Origin: Lichina pygmaea
Taxonomy: Eukaryota > Ascomycota > Lichinomycetes > Lichinales > Lichinaceae
DNA length: 64,000 nucleotides
Assembly: GCA_963422465.1 (NCBI GenBank)
Contig: OY730173.1
Span: 1,364,001-1,428,000, forward strand
Direction: 5' to 3'
Shown here in pieces: positions 32,336-44,533 of the stretch; positions within the stretch are counted from its first letter, which is position 1, and every line of letters begins with the position of its first letter. A program made the translations under genes and the position numbers. The notes beneath the pieces are model-generated. The model saw only the letters and a list, made by a program, of their open reading frames with translations. It was not told the origin of the DNA and made no database searches.

Positions 32336-34130
32336 TTTTTTGATTTGATTCTTACACTGTTTGTAGCTTTACAGCCATGCAGATCTTCCAGCTAATAGTG
32401 AACTTCTTCAGAAAACCTTTAAAGGAATAAAAACTGAAGACAGGGAGGTGACTAGAAAGTGTAGCAAAAGGAAATCTTATAGTGTCTGGTAGGAAAAGCT
32501 TCTAGATGTTGGAGTGTGAATAGTGAAGTTTGAAAGCCAGATTAAATTGGTTTAGTCTTTTCAAAGACATAAACCAGTACAGAAACTTCTGTAGAAGCTC
32601 TGGGTTTGAAATAATAGTAGTGAAATCTTGGGGGTTAAAGAGAGCATGTTGTCTTTGACTTGAGTAGAGAGAGCATGAAAAGGTAATATACTTTACTGCC
32701 TCTTCTGCTTGACCACACATGCATAGGGGGGTAGGAAAGTCAGAGACTCCAGCTCTGAAAAGAAAACTTGCTAGACCAATTCTCCCAGTTCTGGTTTGCA
32801 GTAGTAGACTTGCCTCAGCTTTCTGTAGCTCTTTGTAGAGCTTTAGGTTGTTGTCGTGAGGTTTTTGGCAAAACACCTGCCATCCAGCATAGCTTTTTCT
32901 TTTCTTCTCCTCCCATTGGTTTTCCCACTCTTTAGTAAAGAGTATTTGTAGTTCTTTCTTTGAACTAGCCTGGTTAGTAGTTATTTGACTTAACCAAGTG
33001 AACTTCCAATTAGACCACAGTTGTACTATGCCAGAACATAGTGTAGAGTTGGCACCCCCCCACAGGGTCTCTACCACACTTTCCCACAGTCCCGAGGTCT
33101 CTTGCACTCTGCTGTACGTGCTCACCCCTGGGATCCTGCTTCGGAGTGCTGGGTCACCAGCCCAGAGCCCACGCTCCAACTGTAGTTTACTTCCTGAGCT
33201 TGTTGTTTGCAGCCTAAGCCTGCACTCTGTACAAACTGGCATGCGCATCTGTTCTCTCAGGCCATATAGACAGTCTTGTAGTAGGCCCAGGCTCTAACTC
33301 CATCACTGCTATTATATGCCACACCTCGCAGTTGTTAACTGTTTTGTGTTACCTTCGCAGATCTCTTGTACAAAGGCTGACCATGCCTTGCAGGCCTTAC
33401 AGACCCTGCAGGCCGTGCCAGCACCTGCAGGACTGCTTTTCCAGCCCACTAACCAAGTAGGGAGGAGTTCTTCTTAGTCCACTGTTGCCTGTGGGGCTCT
33501 GGTTGCACCTGTTGGCCCACTGGATAACCTAGTCCCCTGGCCCCAGATTGTGGATTGTACAAAGAGACTTTGTGGCAAAGCCTTAGGCAAAACCATCAAG
33601 CCAGCACTTTGGCTATCACACAGCTCTTAGGCACTGGAGTGGTGATGTCTCCTTGTACAACCACTCTCCTTCTTTAACAGGTGGTCTCTGTTTGATTAAC
33701 AACACTGCGGTGCCAAGGCCACTCCCCCCCTAGCAGATCCTCACATGTTAGCTGGAGACTCTGCTAGAAGGGTGACATAATGAGAACTCCTCTCGACTAC
33801 TCCAGAGGTGCCCTATCAGACACCTAGACTTCACATTCACCAGCTGTGGGGCTGGCTTCAGGCTGTAGTGTACACGGTAGTCGTCTGTCAGGTGGTTTTC
33901 ATCTCCCAAGCTTGGTCGCAGTCCTCTGTTCTGCTGTAGCTGTTTCACAGGGGTGTCCAGGATGCCTGCGCAACACCTCCGGTGGCCTGTCACTCTGCAA
34001 CACCAGCAGCTTGACTGGTGACTTGATTAGCTCTCAGTGCAGCAACTACAAGCAGCCTGGGAGGCCACCCGCCATCGACTGCCCTGAGGTTCCCAGCCTG
34101 CACCACGTGGAGGTTCGAGTTGTTGCAGGC
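32336..34130 (-). mobile_element. Chimeric LINE: 1.1-kb module X fused to a LINE 3' end (copy A)
   Basis: Minus-strand chimera. 33015-34130 is module X (1116 bp, starts GGCCTGCAACAACTCG and ends ACTGTGG). It is joined directly to the last part of LINE ORF2 and 3' UTR (32336-33014), which ends in a CAAATCAAAAAA tail. The ORF2 piece (32502-33014) keeps the FCQKPH, SFLFRAG and CMCG...H...C segments. I could not find a duplication flanking it; it borders the outer element on the left and Gypsy 2 on the right, so a deletion may have accompanied or followed the insertion. Confidence 0.72.
33015..34130 (-). repeat. Module X, copy A
   Basis: Matches 42027-43143 over its whole length with mostly transition differences. 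Not LINE-like. No ORF on its sense strand that I trust, but a frame on the opposite strand is partly kept in both copies (MPEHSVELAPPHRVSTTLSH). Origin unknown. Confidence 0.8.
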
Positions 34131-35785
34131 CTTCTTCCAGGTAGAGTCTCTATTACTGGAATATGTTGACAATCACTAACAACTTCTTGTCATAAACATT
34201 ATACCTGAGTTCTGGGCCAGAGAACTTTCTTGATCAGTATGTGACAGAGTGTAAGCAGTTTTCAGTGTCTGGTTGACACAAGTAAGATCTAAGTACTTGG
34301 TCTGAGGTATCTGTCTCCATGTACCCCAATCTCCAGCTACATCTTTCTCTTTCTCCCAGCCACTCCCAGAGAGGAAAAATGTAAAACAGCTGAGCCAACC
34401 AGAAGCTCAGAGAGAATCAGAGGAAGCTGTCCAGAAGTACAAATTCTTGGGGCAAGATCAACAAATAATAAGGGAAAAGTATCAGCCAACCCTTTCAAGA
34501 TCTTTGAAGATAAGATGTCTACATGAAAGACTCAAAGCTCACACTTCTCCAGTATAACATGCAAAAAAGTCAATCAGTCCAAGAGCTACTTCTAGCAACC
34601 TCAGTTCTTCAAGAGGTGGATATTATTGCACTTCAAGAACTCTGGAAAAACCCTCACCTGGAGATAAGCACCTCTACTATTTTCTCTTCTTTTCTTTCTT
34701 TTTACTGTTCAGAGATTGGTAGAACACTTTTTCTTATTAATAAAAACCTGAAACTCTCTTCTCTTCATCTTACTTTCTGGAGTAAAGACTTTATTTCTCT
34801 TGAAATCTACTTGGAAAACTCTTCTACTTCTCTTTGGGTGCATAATCTTTACTTTACTCTATCAAGTCAAGAAAACTATACAGAGGCATCAGAAGCTCTT
34901 CTCTGTTTACTCCAAAATACTTTACAAGTACAAGGACAACATATTCTTCTCACAGATTCAAACCTCCACCACCCAGACTGGTCAAAGAAAAGAAGACTGT
35001 ACTCTGACACTGCAAACAAGTTCCAAGGTCTAATGAAAGATTTAAATCTGGATTTAGCTATTGCATCTTTTACTCCCACCAGAGCAAGATCTCTTTCAGA
35101 AAAACCATGTTCTGCAATTGATCTGTCTTTTATTTCTTCTTCTCTTCTAACTCCCTGATTTTCTCTAAAGTGGCTCTCCAGTTCTTTCATAGGTCTGACC
35201 ACAGATCTATACTAACTAGCCTGGACCTGGATCCTCCAAGGAAAACCTGGAAGCCAGAAAGGAACTGGAAGACACTGGACTCAAACCTTGCAAGAGTAGA
35301 GTGTGAGAAGCTACAGCTACCTTCCCACTTTCAAGACAAAGATGAAGTGGATAAGTACTTGGAGTATCTGGACAACTTTCTCCAAGAAGTGGCAAGCAAA
35401 TGTACACAGCTCCAGAAGCAATCTGGTCACTCAGTTCCCTGGTGGAACCAAGACATCTAAAACAAGGTTAGAGAGGAAAGAAGAGTAAGAAGACAAGTTC
35501 TCAGAGGACAGGCATCCCAAGAAGACCTTGAGCAAGCAACTAAGAACAAGAAAAAAGCAGTCAGAGAGGGAAAGCAGACCACCCTCAGACAACAAGTCCA
35601 TGAGCTAGCCAGTTCTTCAAAATTCTGGAAGCTTGCAAAGTGGGGAAAAACAAAAGCCAACAGGACTCCTGATCTTCCCCTAGTCCCAGATTTGGAAACT
35701 CAAGAAGGACTAGCTAAAACTTTTGAAGAGAAGACAAGCATTCTCAGCCCAGTTCTTCCCCAAAGGACTTGTTCCAGAACCAATT

Positions 35786-35998
35786 TTTATTTTTATTTTA
35801 TTTGATTCTTACACTGGTAGTAGCTTTACAGCCATGCAGATCTTCTAGCTAATAGTGAACTCCTTCAGAAAACCTTTGAAGAGATAAAAACTGAAGGCAG
35901 GGTGTGACTAGGGAATGTAACAAAAGAAATCTTGAAGTGTCTGGTAAGAGAAGAGAATCTAGGTATTGGATTGGGAATAGTGGAGTTTGAAAGCTAGA
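35786..35998 (-). mobile_element. 213-bp LINE 3' fragment inserted in the LINE
   Basis: Minus-strand 3' end of the same LINE-A family, with the A-rich tail at the left. It is bounded by a 13-bp duplication TCCAGAACCAATT (35773-35785 and 35999-36011), a normal product of target-primed reverse transcription with strong 5' truncation. Confidence 0.85.
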
Positions 35999-37237
35999 TC
36001 CAGAACCAATTACAGAGAGTTCCCAGAGTACTCCAGAAATCCAGCTCTCTCAGGAAGTTACTACTGAAGAAGTGGAACAAATCCTGAACAAAAAGAAACC
36101 TTTCACAGCAGGGGGAAAAGATAAGCTGCCAAATGGATTTCTGAAAGCTCTGGGTGCCAAGTTCTGCCAAGCTATAGCTGTTCTCACATCAATATGCTGG
36201 AGACTAGAATACTTTCCAGAGAGGTTCAAGAATGTAAAGACAGTCTGTCTAAGAAAACCTGGTAAAGGATACTATAACCAAGCTAAAGTCTGGCACCCTA
36301 TAGCTCTGCTAAACACAACTGGCAAGCTGATGGAAGCTATTACAGCAACCAGACTAAGCAAGGTAGCAGAAGAAGCTAGACTTTTGCCAGAAATCCAGAT
36401 AGGCTTCAGGAAAGGAAGATCAACTGAATCAGCACTCTTCCTACTAACTTCCCAAGTGGAAAAAGTCTGGAAGAAAGGCATGGTTGCATCTCTACTTTCT
36501 CTGGATATCTCAGAAGTCTATGACAGAGTTCTACCTAAGATCCTCCAACAAATCCTAGAGAGAAAAGAAATTTCTCTCTGGCTATCTTCCTGGATTCTCT
36601 CTTTCTGCACCAGTTGTTCTACCACTCTTGTGTTTGATGACTCTGAGTCTTCTGCTATTCCTATTCACTGTGGAGTTCCCCAAGGTTCCCCTTTATCTCC
36701 TATTCTGTTTCTATTTTACATCTCTGAACTTCATGAAACTGTACACTCTCCTTCCACTGGTGTTTCTGCTCTGGGATTTGCAGATGATACAAATCTGCTT
36801 GTATTTGGACACTCTCTAAAAAGTAACCTTCTGAAGTTGAAGAACACACACCTTAAATGTCTATCATAGGTTGCAAGACATGGAATAGTCTTCTCTCCTG
36901 AGAAATATAAAATACTTCATTTTTCCAGAAGAAGATCAGACAATCTTCAGCTTAAGCTCAGACTGGGGAATGTGATTCTAAGACTAAAAGAAGAAGTGCG
37001 AGTATTAGGAGTGTACCTGGATACAAAACTCCACTGGCATAAGCACCAGAGAATTATTCTTCAAAAAGCTCAGAAAGCACTTTCCTCTCTCTAGAACTTC
37101 ATATTCTACTTGGGGTTTTCCAGTCCTCACATCATGTCTTGTGTATACTGCAATACTCAGATCTTTACTGAGTTATGCTGTGGGGATCTGGTTCAATCCT
37201 CTAAGAAAATCTTCTAATATCTCTTCTCTTAGCACAT

Positions 37238-37676
37238 GGGGTGGCATGGTGTAGTGGGAAGCTGGTGAGAGTTTCCCACTACATGGCACCCATGACCCGG
37301 AACTAGTGGTGTCAGGCCTGGAGAACCTGACTAAACTAGTCGTCAGTTCGAATCTGACCCACCCCACATTCTGCCACAAAAAACCCCCGAGATTCATAGA
37401 ACTTGTCTAAGATGTACTTCTCGCAAGATGTATGAAAGCTCTCAAGAAATAGCTCACCCAATATCCGTCAAGATCCACAAACTCTCATTACTGTGGTTTT
37501 CCTATTTCCCCTACAGGGTTTGGGGTTTTCCCACGGTACGTACACTACAAACCACGGGGTGTACAGTAAATACGTGAGGCTCCTGAGTCAAGTCTACCAG
37601 AGACAAAAATTCCTTCAAGAAGTTCTGCATGGCTTAACAGCCGAATCAGTGTAAGAATCAAATCAAATCAAAAAAA
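37238..37676 (+). mobile_element. tRNA-derived SINE with a LINE-type 3' tail
   Basis: 439 bp between perfect 13-bp duplications TCTCTTAGCACAT (37225-37237 and 37677-37689). The head (37238-37366) folds like a tRNA: acceptor arms GGGGTGG and CCACCCC pair perfectly, a box A-like GGTGTAGTGGGAAGC follows, and a box B/T-arm GTCAGTTCGAATCTGAC precedes the acceptor 3' arm. A body of about 255 bp follows. The last 55 bp (TCTGCATGGCT, then AATCAGTGTAAGAATCAAAT) match the 3' ends of the LINEs in this window. The related LINE copy at about 43770-43790 lacks the insert, giving an empty site. The SINE keeps CpG sites, unlike its host. Confidence 0.88.
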
Positions 37677-38620
37677 TCTCTTAGCACATTCCAGAACAAA
37701 TGCCTGAGACTTATTGGAGGTGCCTTCAAAGCCACTCCATCTTTCTTATTAGAGAGTGAGCTTTTTCTTTTACCTCTAGATCTCTATTTCAAATTTTGCA
37801 CAGCCTGTTTTCTTTTTTCTATTCAAACCTTCTCTCTGAAAACACTTCTGGACAATATCTTTTCCAATATCTCCCACTATACCTCTTCTGTGAAGAAACC
37901 TTTAAAGGAATCCTTAACTATCTCCCTCTATTGGAAGTTCACTTGGTTAAACTAATTAGCTACTAACCAGACTAGTTCAAAGAAAGAACTACAGAAACTC
38001 TTTGTTAAAGAGTGGGAAAACTAATGGGAGGAGAAGAAAAGAAGAAGGTACTCTGGGTGGCAGGTGTTTTGTCAAAAGCCTCACCACAACAACCTGAAGC
38101 TTTTCAAAAAGCTACAGAAAGCTGAGGCAAGTCTACTACTACAAACCAGAACTGGGAGAATTGGCCTGGTAAGTTTTCTATTCAGAGCTGGAGTTCCAGA
38201 TTTTCCTATCTCTTTATGTGTCTGTGGTCAAGCAGAAGAGACAGTGAAACATATCACCTCTTCATGCTCTTTTTATTCAAGTCAAAGACAGCAAGCTCTT
38301 TTTAATTCTCAAGATTTCACTTCTATTATTTCAAACCCAGAGCTTCTACAGAAGTTTCTATACTGGTTCATGTTTTTGAAAAGACTGAACCAGGTTAATC
38401 TGGCTTTCAAACTCTACTATTCACACTCTAATATCTAGAAGTTTTCTTTCTACCAGTCACTACAAGATTTCCTTTTGCTACATCCTCTAGTCACCCCCAG
38501 TCTTCAGTTTTTATTCCTCTAAAGGTTTTCTGAAGAAAATCACTCTTAGCTAGAAGATCTGCATGGCTGAAAAGCTACTATCAGTGTAAGAATCAAATAA
38601 AAAATAAATAAAAATAAAAA

Positions 38621-41600
38621 ATCTGTCTCCATGATGATCCACTGTTCAGGATCAAATGATGCCAGTATAGGTGTGGAGGTGAACTTCTTTTTCAGCTCCT
38701 GGAACACTCTCTCTTGGCTATTCCTCTATGTGAAGATTTCTCTTTTTTTTGTGAGTTCAGTCAAGAGTGCTACTATTCTCAAGTACTTCTTAATGAATCA
38801 TCAGTAGAAGTTTGCAAATTCTAGGAAGGATTGGACTTCTTTGAGGTTCTTGGGTGTCAGCCAGTCTTGTACTGCTACTGTCTTTGAGTTGTCTATACAG
38901 ATTCCTTCTGTTGTTAGGATTGATTCCAAGTACTCTACTTTCTTTATGTGGAACACACTTTTATCAAGGTGTAACCTTATTCCTACTTCTTGGAGTGCAT
39001 GTAGAATCTTCTTAGTATACTCTTTGTACTTCTCCAGAGTTCTATTAGTGTAGACCAAGGTATTGTTGATATAAGCAGTAACAAATATATCCAGGTATTG
39101 TCAGAGGATAGTGTTAATAAGTGATTGAAATATCACCAGTACATTCATAAGACTGAATAGTATAACAGTATACTTGTAATACCTGTACCTTGTACAAAAG
39201 ACTGTCTTCTATTCTTCACTATCTTTCATCCTAACCAGGTTGAAAGCACCTCAGATGTTGAACTTGGTGAACCACTTGGCTTCTTGGATTCAGTCCTGGA
39301 TTTCCAATATCAACAGTAGTGGGTAGTGATTCTTAATCATGATCATGTTAAGCTGCCAGTAGTTGACACACAGTCAAAGCTTGCTGTTCTTTTTTGGTAC
39401 AAATAATATTGGGTATCCAGCTGGTGATATTGAAGATCTTATGAACTTTTTCACTAGGTTCTTGTCCAGGTAGTTTCTTAAGACCTTGAGCTCTTTTGCT
39501 GATAGAGTGTAGATAGGACTGTGTGTGGATTTCTTTCTGTCTTCCAGTGGAATTTTGTGATCCTAATCTTGGTGTTCTGGTAGTGTTATGACTACTTCCT
39601 CACCAAACATCTCCTGGTAGTCTTTATACTCACTTGGCAGCTGTGGTACCTGAGTCTTGCCCACAGTGCCATGTGTAGTGCAAAGTTGCTGGTTTTGGAG
39701 CTTCATCCAAGCCATATAGACTTGCCCTTGTCAGTGGTACTTCTTCCACTCTGTGTATAAGATCTCTTTGATTCTCACTTTCTCTGGCTCTGCTCAGGTT
39801 GCCAGGTTTTTCCTTGGAAAGACTAGGTGCCTTCTTTTCCAGTCAATCCTTGAGTTTTGACTTTCCAACTACAGAAGACTCAATATAACTTTGTGTGGTA
39901 TCTGGACCAAGTTGAATTCTTCTGATCTGATTGTTGTACTGTTAACACACAGTTGTAGGTTTTTGGTCTTCTTTGTTACTTGTCCTTAGTTTTTGGAGAG
40001 TGGTGTTCCATCCACTACTGTTAGTTGGTATAGATTCCTCTTCTCTCAGGTTGGGATTTTGTGCTTCTGGGTGAAACTTTCTGATATGAAGTTGCTGGTA
40101 GCTCTGGAGTCAATCATAGTGTTTGTTAGGTGCCTGTTAACTCTCATCTTGATGTAAAAATACAGACTGCAGACTGTTATGTCAAGGCTCTGCTTAACTT
40201 CTTCTTTCCAGAGTGTTGTCTTGCCTGCTCTTCCAACTCTGGATTTGAAGAGCACTGCTGGTTTTTTGAACAACCAAGACTCTGGGCCTGGTGTTCTGCT
40301 GCATGTCTTCTGCATTTCTCAGTGAAGTATAGCTCCCATGTGTCTTCTCCACAGTTGTCACATTTTTTCTCTTACTGGCTTAGCTGGTAGTTGATGCTCC
40401 AGACTTTCTTGTAGTATTCTGGGCCAGGGAAATATCTTCTTCTCCTTTTCTCTAGAAAGTGCTTCTTGCAGTGGTGGTCTTCACACTCTTTCCAATAGGG
40501 GTATCTACAGGCTGGTGTTGTAGTCTGGTGGAGGTTCACTTGTGCTGTGATGTCTTGGGGCTGTGAGATACTGATAGTGTTGTCCACTCATCATGTCACT
40601 CTTTCTTCACCAGTCTCCAACAAGATCATGTTCTGTTGTCAGAGTATTGGTGTCTTGGGAACTGGTGGTATACTGGCTATGTCAATCTTGTAGTCTGTTG
40701 TGTTGAATTCAGAGATTAGGTTATTCTCCCAATAGATCTTGTCAATCTGGTCTTGGACTGTGTGCAGGTTCTCCAGTGATCTCTGCAGATTGTTCTCCAG
40801 TCTTTTGATGTGCTGTTTGAGATTGTCCTCCTGTTCAAGAAGTGTTACTTCTGGCTGGTTCATGGGTAGTGTGCCTCTGGGAGCTCTTGGTGGCTTCTGA
40901 ATACTCTTGTCTTTCCAGGTGCCAGTGGCATTCAACTGCTTACTCTTGCTTTCTTCTTTTCTCTTGCTTCAGCAGTTGGCTGCAAGGTGGCCTACCTTCT
41001 GGCAATTGTAACACTTCTGTGTTTCCTTCTTCTTGGTTGCCTGTGGTGTTGTTGCATCAACCTCCATGGGTACCAGGCTGTATTTGTCCTGTACCAGCAC
41101 TGTCTTCTTAACCTATAGTCTCACATACTTGCCTTACTTCTTGAGTTCTTGTTTAAATTGTCAGTTGTTGATGTGTACTGCTGTATTGATCATGTTCTCA
41201 AGGTTGGTGGGTTGGTCTCTGTGTGTGATGTTGTCCTTGACTTGTTTCTTGAGAGCTTGGTAGAACAGTGCTGTCAATACACTATCCCTCCACTGTGTTC
41301 TCACTGATAGTTGTTGGAACTTCACCACAAAGTCTGATGCTGACTCTGTCTGCTGTAGTGCTTGGAGCTTTTATTCCACATCTTGTTCCTTGTCAATAAC
41401 TCCAAAAGTCTTCTTCATCTGGGTCTTGAAGATTGAGAAACTTCTGATGATTCCCTGTGTTATAGTTTCCATGTCTGAGGGACTTCCCCTGTTATCAAGG
41501 TAGTCTTGCAGATAGATGTTGAACTATACAAACATTGGTCTGTCCAGGTAGAAGACTGTAAACAGCACCTTCTTCTGTTCTGTCAGGAATTGTGTGGCAT

Positions 41601-41835
41601 TAAACCTATAATAAAGCTCAAGCTAAGAGAAGAACAACTCCAGTCCTTCTTGTGATCTATCATACGTCTTCAGTATACCTACCTTCAACAGCTTTGGAGG
41701 TAAGGTGAGGGTGGTAGTGACAGGTAGTTCCTGGGCTTATGCCTGGAGTGTAGTCTGGGCTTGTCCTACCTGTGAAGAGGTAGGGCTGTGTGGATCTGCT
41801 ATTATATTGAGCTGGTGTCCTATACATTAGAGGCT
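38621..41835 (-). pseudogene. Decayed gag-pol of Gypsy 2
   Basis: Parallel to the pol and gag of the first Gypsy element, with many stops. Recognisable: RT segment with KKILHALQEVGIRLHLDKSV (about 39000), the protease region around 40050-40315 (TMIDSRATSNFISESFTQ, where the catalytic Gly of DSG is now Arg), and gag pieces at 40639-41820. No frame is intact. Confidence 0.75.
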
Positions 41836-42026
41836 GAAACTGTTAAGAGCCAGTCCATGTTCACACAGAATGTGGGTGGTCCACACATCTGGGTAAAGAG
41901 GGCAGGGACTCAATAGATGAATAGCAAGTGGGGTAACTCTCTTGCTATTGTTGTTTGTACTTGTTGTTCAGCCTGGAGAGCTATTCTTCTCAGCTATCTG
42001 GGTTATCTTATATACAGAAGTCTGAG

Positions 42027-43143
42027 GGCCTGCAACAACTCGAACCTCCACGTAGTGCAGGCTGGGAACCTCGGGGCAGTCGATGGTGGGCAGCTTCCCA
42101 GGCTGCTTGTAGTCGCTGCACCAAGAGCTAATCAAGTCACTGGTCAAGCTGCTGGTGTTGCGGAGTGACGGGCCACTGGAGGTGTCACGCAGGCACCCTG
42201 GATGCCCCTGTGAAACAGCTACAGCAGAACAGAGGACTGCGACCAAGCTTGGGAGAGGAAAACCACCTGACAGACAACTACCGTGTACGCTACAGCCTGA
42301 AGCCAGCCTCACAGCTGGTGGATGTGAAGTCTAGGTGTCTGATAGGGCATCTCTGGAGTAGTCGAAAGGAGTTCTCATCATGTCACCCTTCTAGCAGAGT
42401 CTCCAGCTAACGTGTGAGGATCTGCTAGGGGGGGAGTGGCCTTGGCACCGCAGTGTTGTTAATCAAACAGGGACCACCTGTTAAAGAAGGAGAGTGGTCG
42501 TACAAGGAGACATCACCACTCCAGTGCCTAAGGGCTGTGTGATAGCCAAAGTGCTGGCTTGATGGTTTTGCCTAAGACTTTGCCACAAAGTCTCTTCGTA
42601 CAATCCACAATCTGGGGCCAGGGGACTGGGTTATCCAGTGGGCCAACAGGTGCAACCAGGGCTCCACAGGTGACAGCAGACCAAGGAGAACTCCTCCCTA
42701 CTTGGTTAGTGGGCTGGAAAGACAGCCCTGCAGGTGCTGGCACAGCCTGCAGGATCTGTAAGACCTGCGAGGTATGGTCGGCCTTTGTACAAGAGATCTG
42801 TGAAAGTAACACAAAACAGTTAACAACTGCGAGGTGTGGTATATAATAGCAGTGACAGAGGTAGGGCCTGGGCCTACTACGAGACTGTCTATATAGCCTG
42901 AGAGGACAGATGCACATGCCAGTTCGTACAGAGTGCAGGCTTAGGCTGCAAACGACAAGCTCAGGGAGTAAACTACAGTTGGAGTGTGGGCTCTGGGCTG
43001 GTGACCCAGCGCTCTGAAGCAGGATCCCAGAGGTGAGCATGTACAGCGGAGTGCAAGAGACCTCGGGACTGTGGGAAAGTGTGGTAGAGACCCTGTGGGG
43101 GGGTGCCAACTCTACACTATGTTCTGGCATAGTACGACTGTGG
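42027..43143 (+). repeat. Module X, copy B
   Basis: 1117 bp, same start and end as copy A at 33015-34130. Contains GGTATATAATAGC near 42838-42850 and a C/G-rich first half. On the minus strand a 200-codon frame (42528-43130) is open, but with no recognised domain. Confidence 0.82.
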
Positions 43144-43174
43144 CTCTTTCTGCACCAGTTGTTCTACCACTCTT

Positions 43175-44533
43175 GTGTTTGATGACTCTGAGTCTTCTGC
43201 TATTCCTATTCACTGTGGAGTTCCCCAAGGTTCCTCTCTATCTCCTATTCTGTTTCTATTTTATATTTCTGAACTTCATGAAACTGTACCTTCTCCTTCC
43301 ACTGGTGTTTCTGCTCTGGGATTTGCAGATGATACAAATCTGCTTGCATTTGGACACTCTCTAAAAAGCAACCTTCTGAAGTTGAAGAACACACATCTCA
43401 AATGTCTATCATGGGCTGCAAGACATGGAATAGTCTTCTCTCCTGAGAAATATAAAATACTTTATTTTTCCAGAAGAAGATCAGACAATCTTCAGCTTAA
43501 GCTCAGACTGGGGAATGTGATTCTAAGACTAAAAGAAGAAGTGCAAGTATTAGGAGTGTACCTGGATGCAAAACTCCACTGGCATAAGCACCAGAGAATT
43601 ATTCTTCAAAAAGCTCAGAAAGCACTTTCCTCTCTTTCTAGGACTTCATATTCTACTTGGGGTTTCCCAGTCCTCACATCACACCTTGTGTACACTGCAA
43701 TACTCAGATCATTACTGAGTTATGCTGTGGGGATCTGGTTCAATCCTCTAAGAAAATCTTCTAATATCTCTTCTCTTAGCACATTCCAGAACAAATACCT
43801 GAGACTTATTGGAGGTGTCTTCAAAGCCACTCCATCTTTCTTATTAGAGAGTGAGCTTTTTCTTTTACCTCTAGATCTCTATTTCAAATTTTGCACAGCC
43901 TGTTTTCTTTTTTCTATTCAAACCTTCTCTCTGAAAACACTTCTGGACAATATCTTTTCCAATATCTCCCACTATACCTCTTCTGTGAAGAAACCTTTAA
44001 AGGAATCCTTAACTATCTCCCTCTATTGGAAGTTCACTTGGTTAAACTAATTAGCTACTAACCAGGCTAGTTCAAAGAAAGAACTACAGAAACTCTTTGT
44101 TAAAGAGTGGGAAAACTAATGGGAGGAGAAGAAAAGAAGAAGGTACTCTGGGTGGCAGGTGTTTTGTCAAAAGCCTCACCACAACAACCTGAAGCTTTTC
44201 AAAAAGCTACAGAAAGCTGAGGCAAGTCTACTACTACAAACCAGAACTGGGAGAATTGGCCTGGTAAGTTTTCTATTCAGAGCTGGAGTTCCAGATTTTC
44301 CTATCTCTTTATGTGTCTGTGGTCAAGCAGAAGAGACAGTGAAACATATCACCTCTTCATGCTTTTTTTATTCAAGTCAAAGACAGCAAGCTCTTTTTAA
44401 TTCTCAAGATTTCACTTCTATTATTTCAAACCCAGAGCTTCTACAGAAGTTTCTATACTGGTTCATGTTTTTGAAAAGACTGAACCAGGTTAATCTGGCT
44501 TTCAAACTCCACTATTCACACTCTAATATCTAG
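43175..44533 (+). pseudogene. LINE ORF2 3' part in chimera B
   Basis: From the RT region GVPQGSSLSPILFLFYIS and FADDTNLLAFG through IGGVFKATPSFLLESEL to the C-terminal knuckle. Two TAA codons near 44048 and 44117 lie at the same places as in the LINE at 34322, where copy A at 32336 has CAA. Confidence 0.78.

Larger units (their letters stand above)
34523..38438 (+). pseudogene. LINE ORF2, broken: endonuclease, RT, CCHC knuckle
   Basis: From MKDSKLTLLQYNMQKS an apurinic-type endonuclease runs to 35158 (IIALQELWKNP, ILLTDSNLHHPDW, SAIDLSF). A frame change leads to 35170-35460 (linker), and RT follows at 36072-36869 (RPIALLNT-like HPIALLNTTGKLMEA, SLDISEVYDRVLP, GVPQGSPLSPILFLFYIS, FADDTNLLVFG). 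The end of ORF2 is at 38064-38438 with the CVCGQAEETVKHITSSC knuckle. Stops include TGG to TAG at 36867-36869 and two CAA to TAA changes near 37952 and 38020 that recur in the copy at 42027-44706. Confidence 0.82.
34322..38620 (+). mobile_element. LINE (Tad1-like), subfamily A, nearly 4 kb, inserted in Gypsy 2
   Basis: Plus-strand non-LTR element with a 13-bp duplication ATCTGTCTCCATG (34309-34321 and 38621-38633). It begins in the end of ORF1 and ends in an AAATAAAA tail. ORF2 starts at 34523. Two later insertions lie inside it: a 213-bp LINE fragment (35786-35998) and a SINE (37238-37676). Confidence 0.87.

Noticed and set aside
42528-43130. A 200-codon minus-strand ORF inside module X.
   Set aside because: The matching frame in copy A is interrupted and no domain is visible; kept only as a note under module X.
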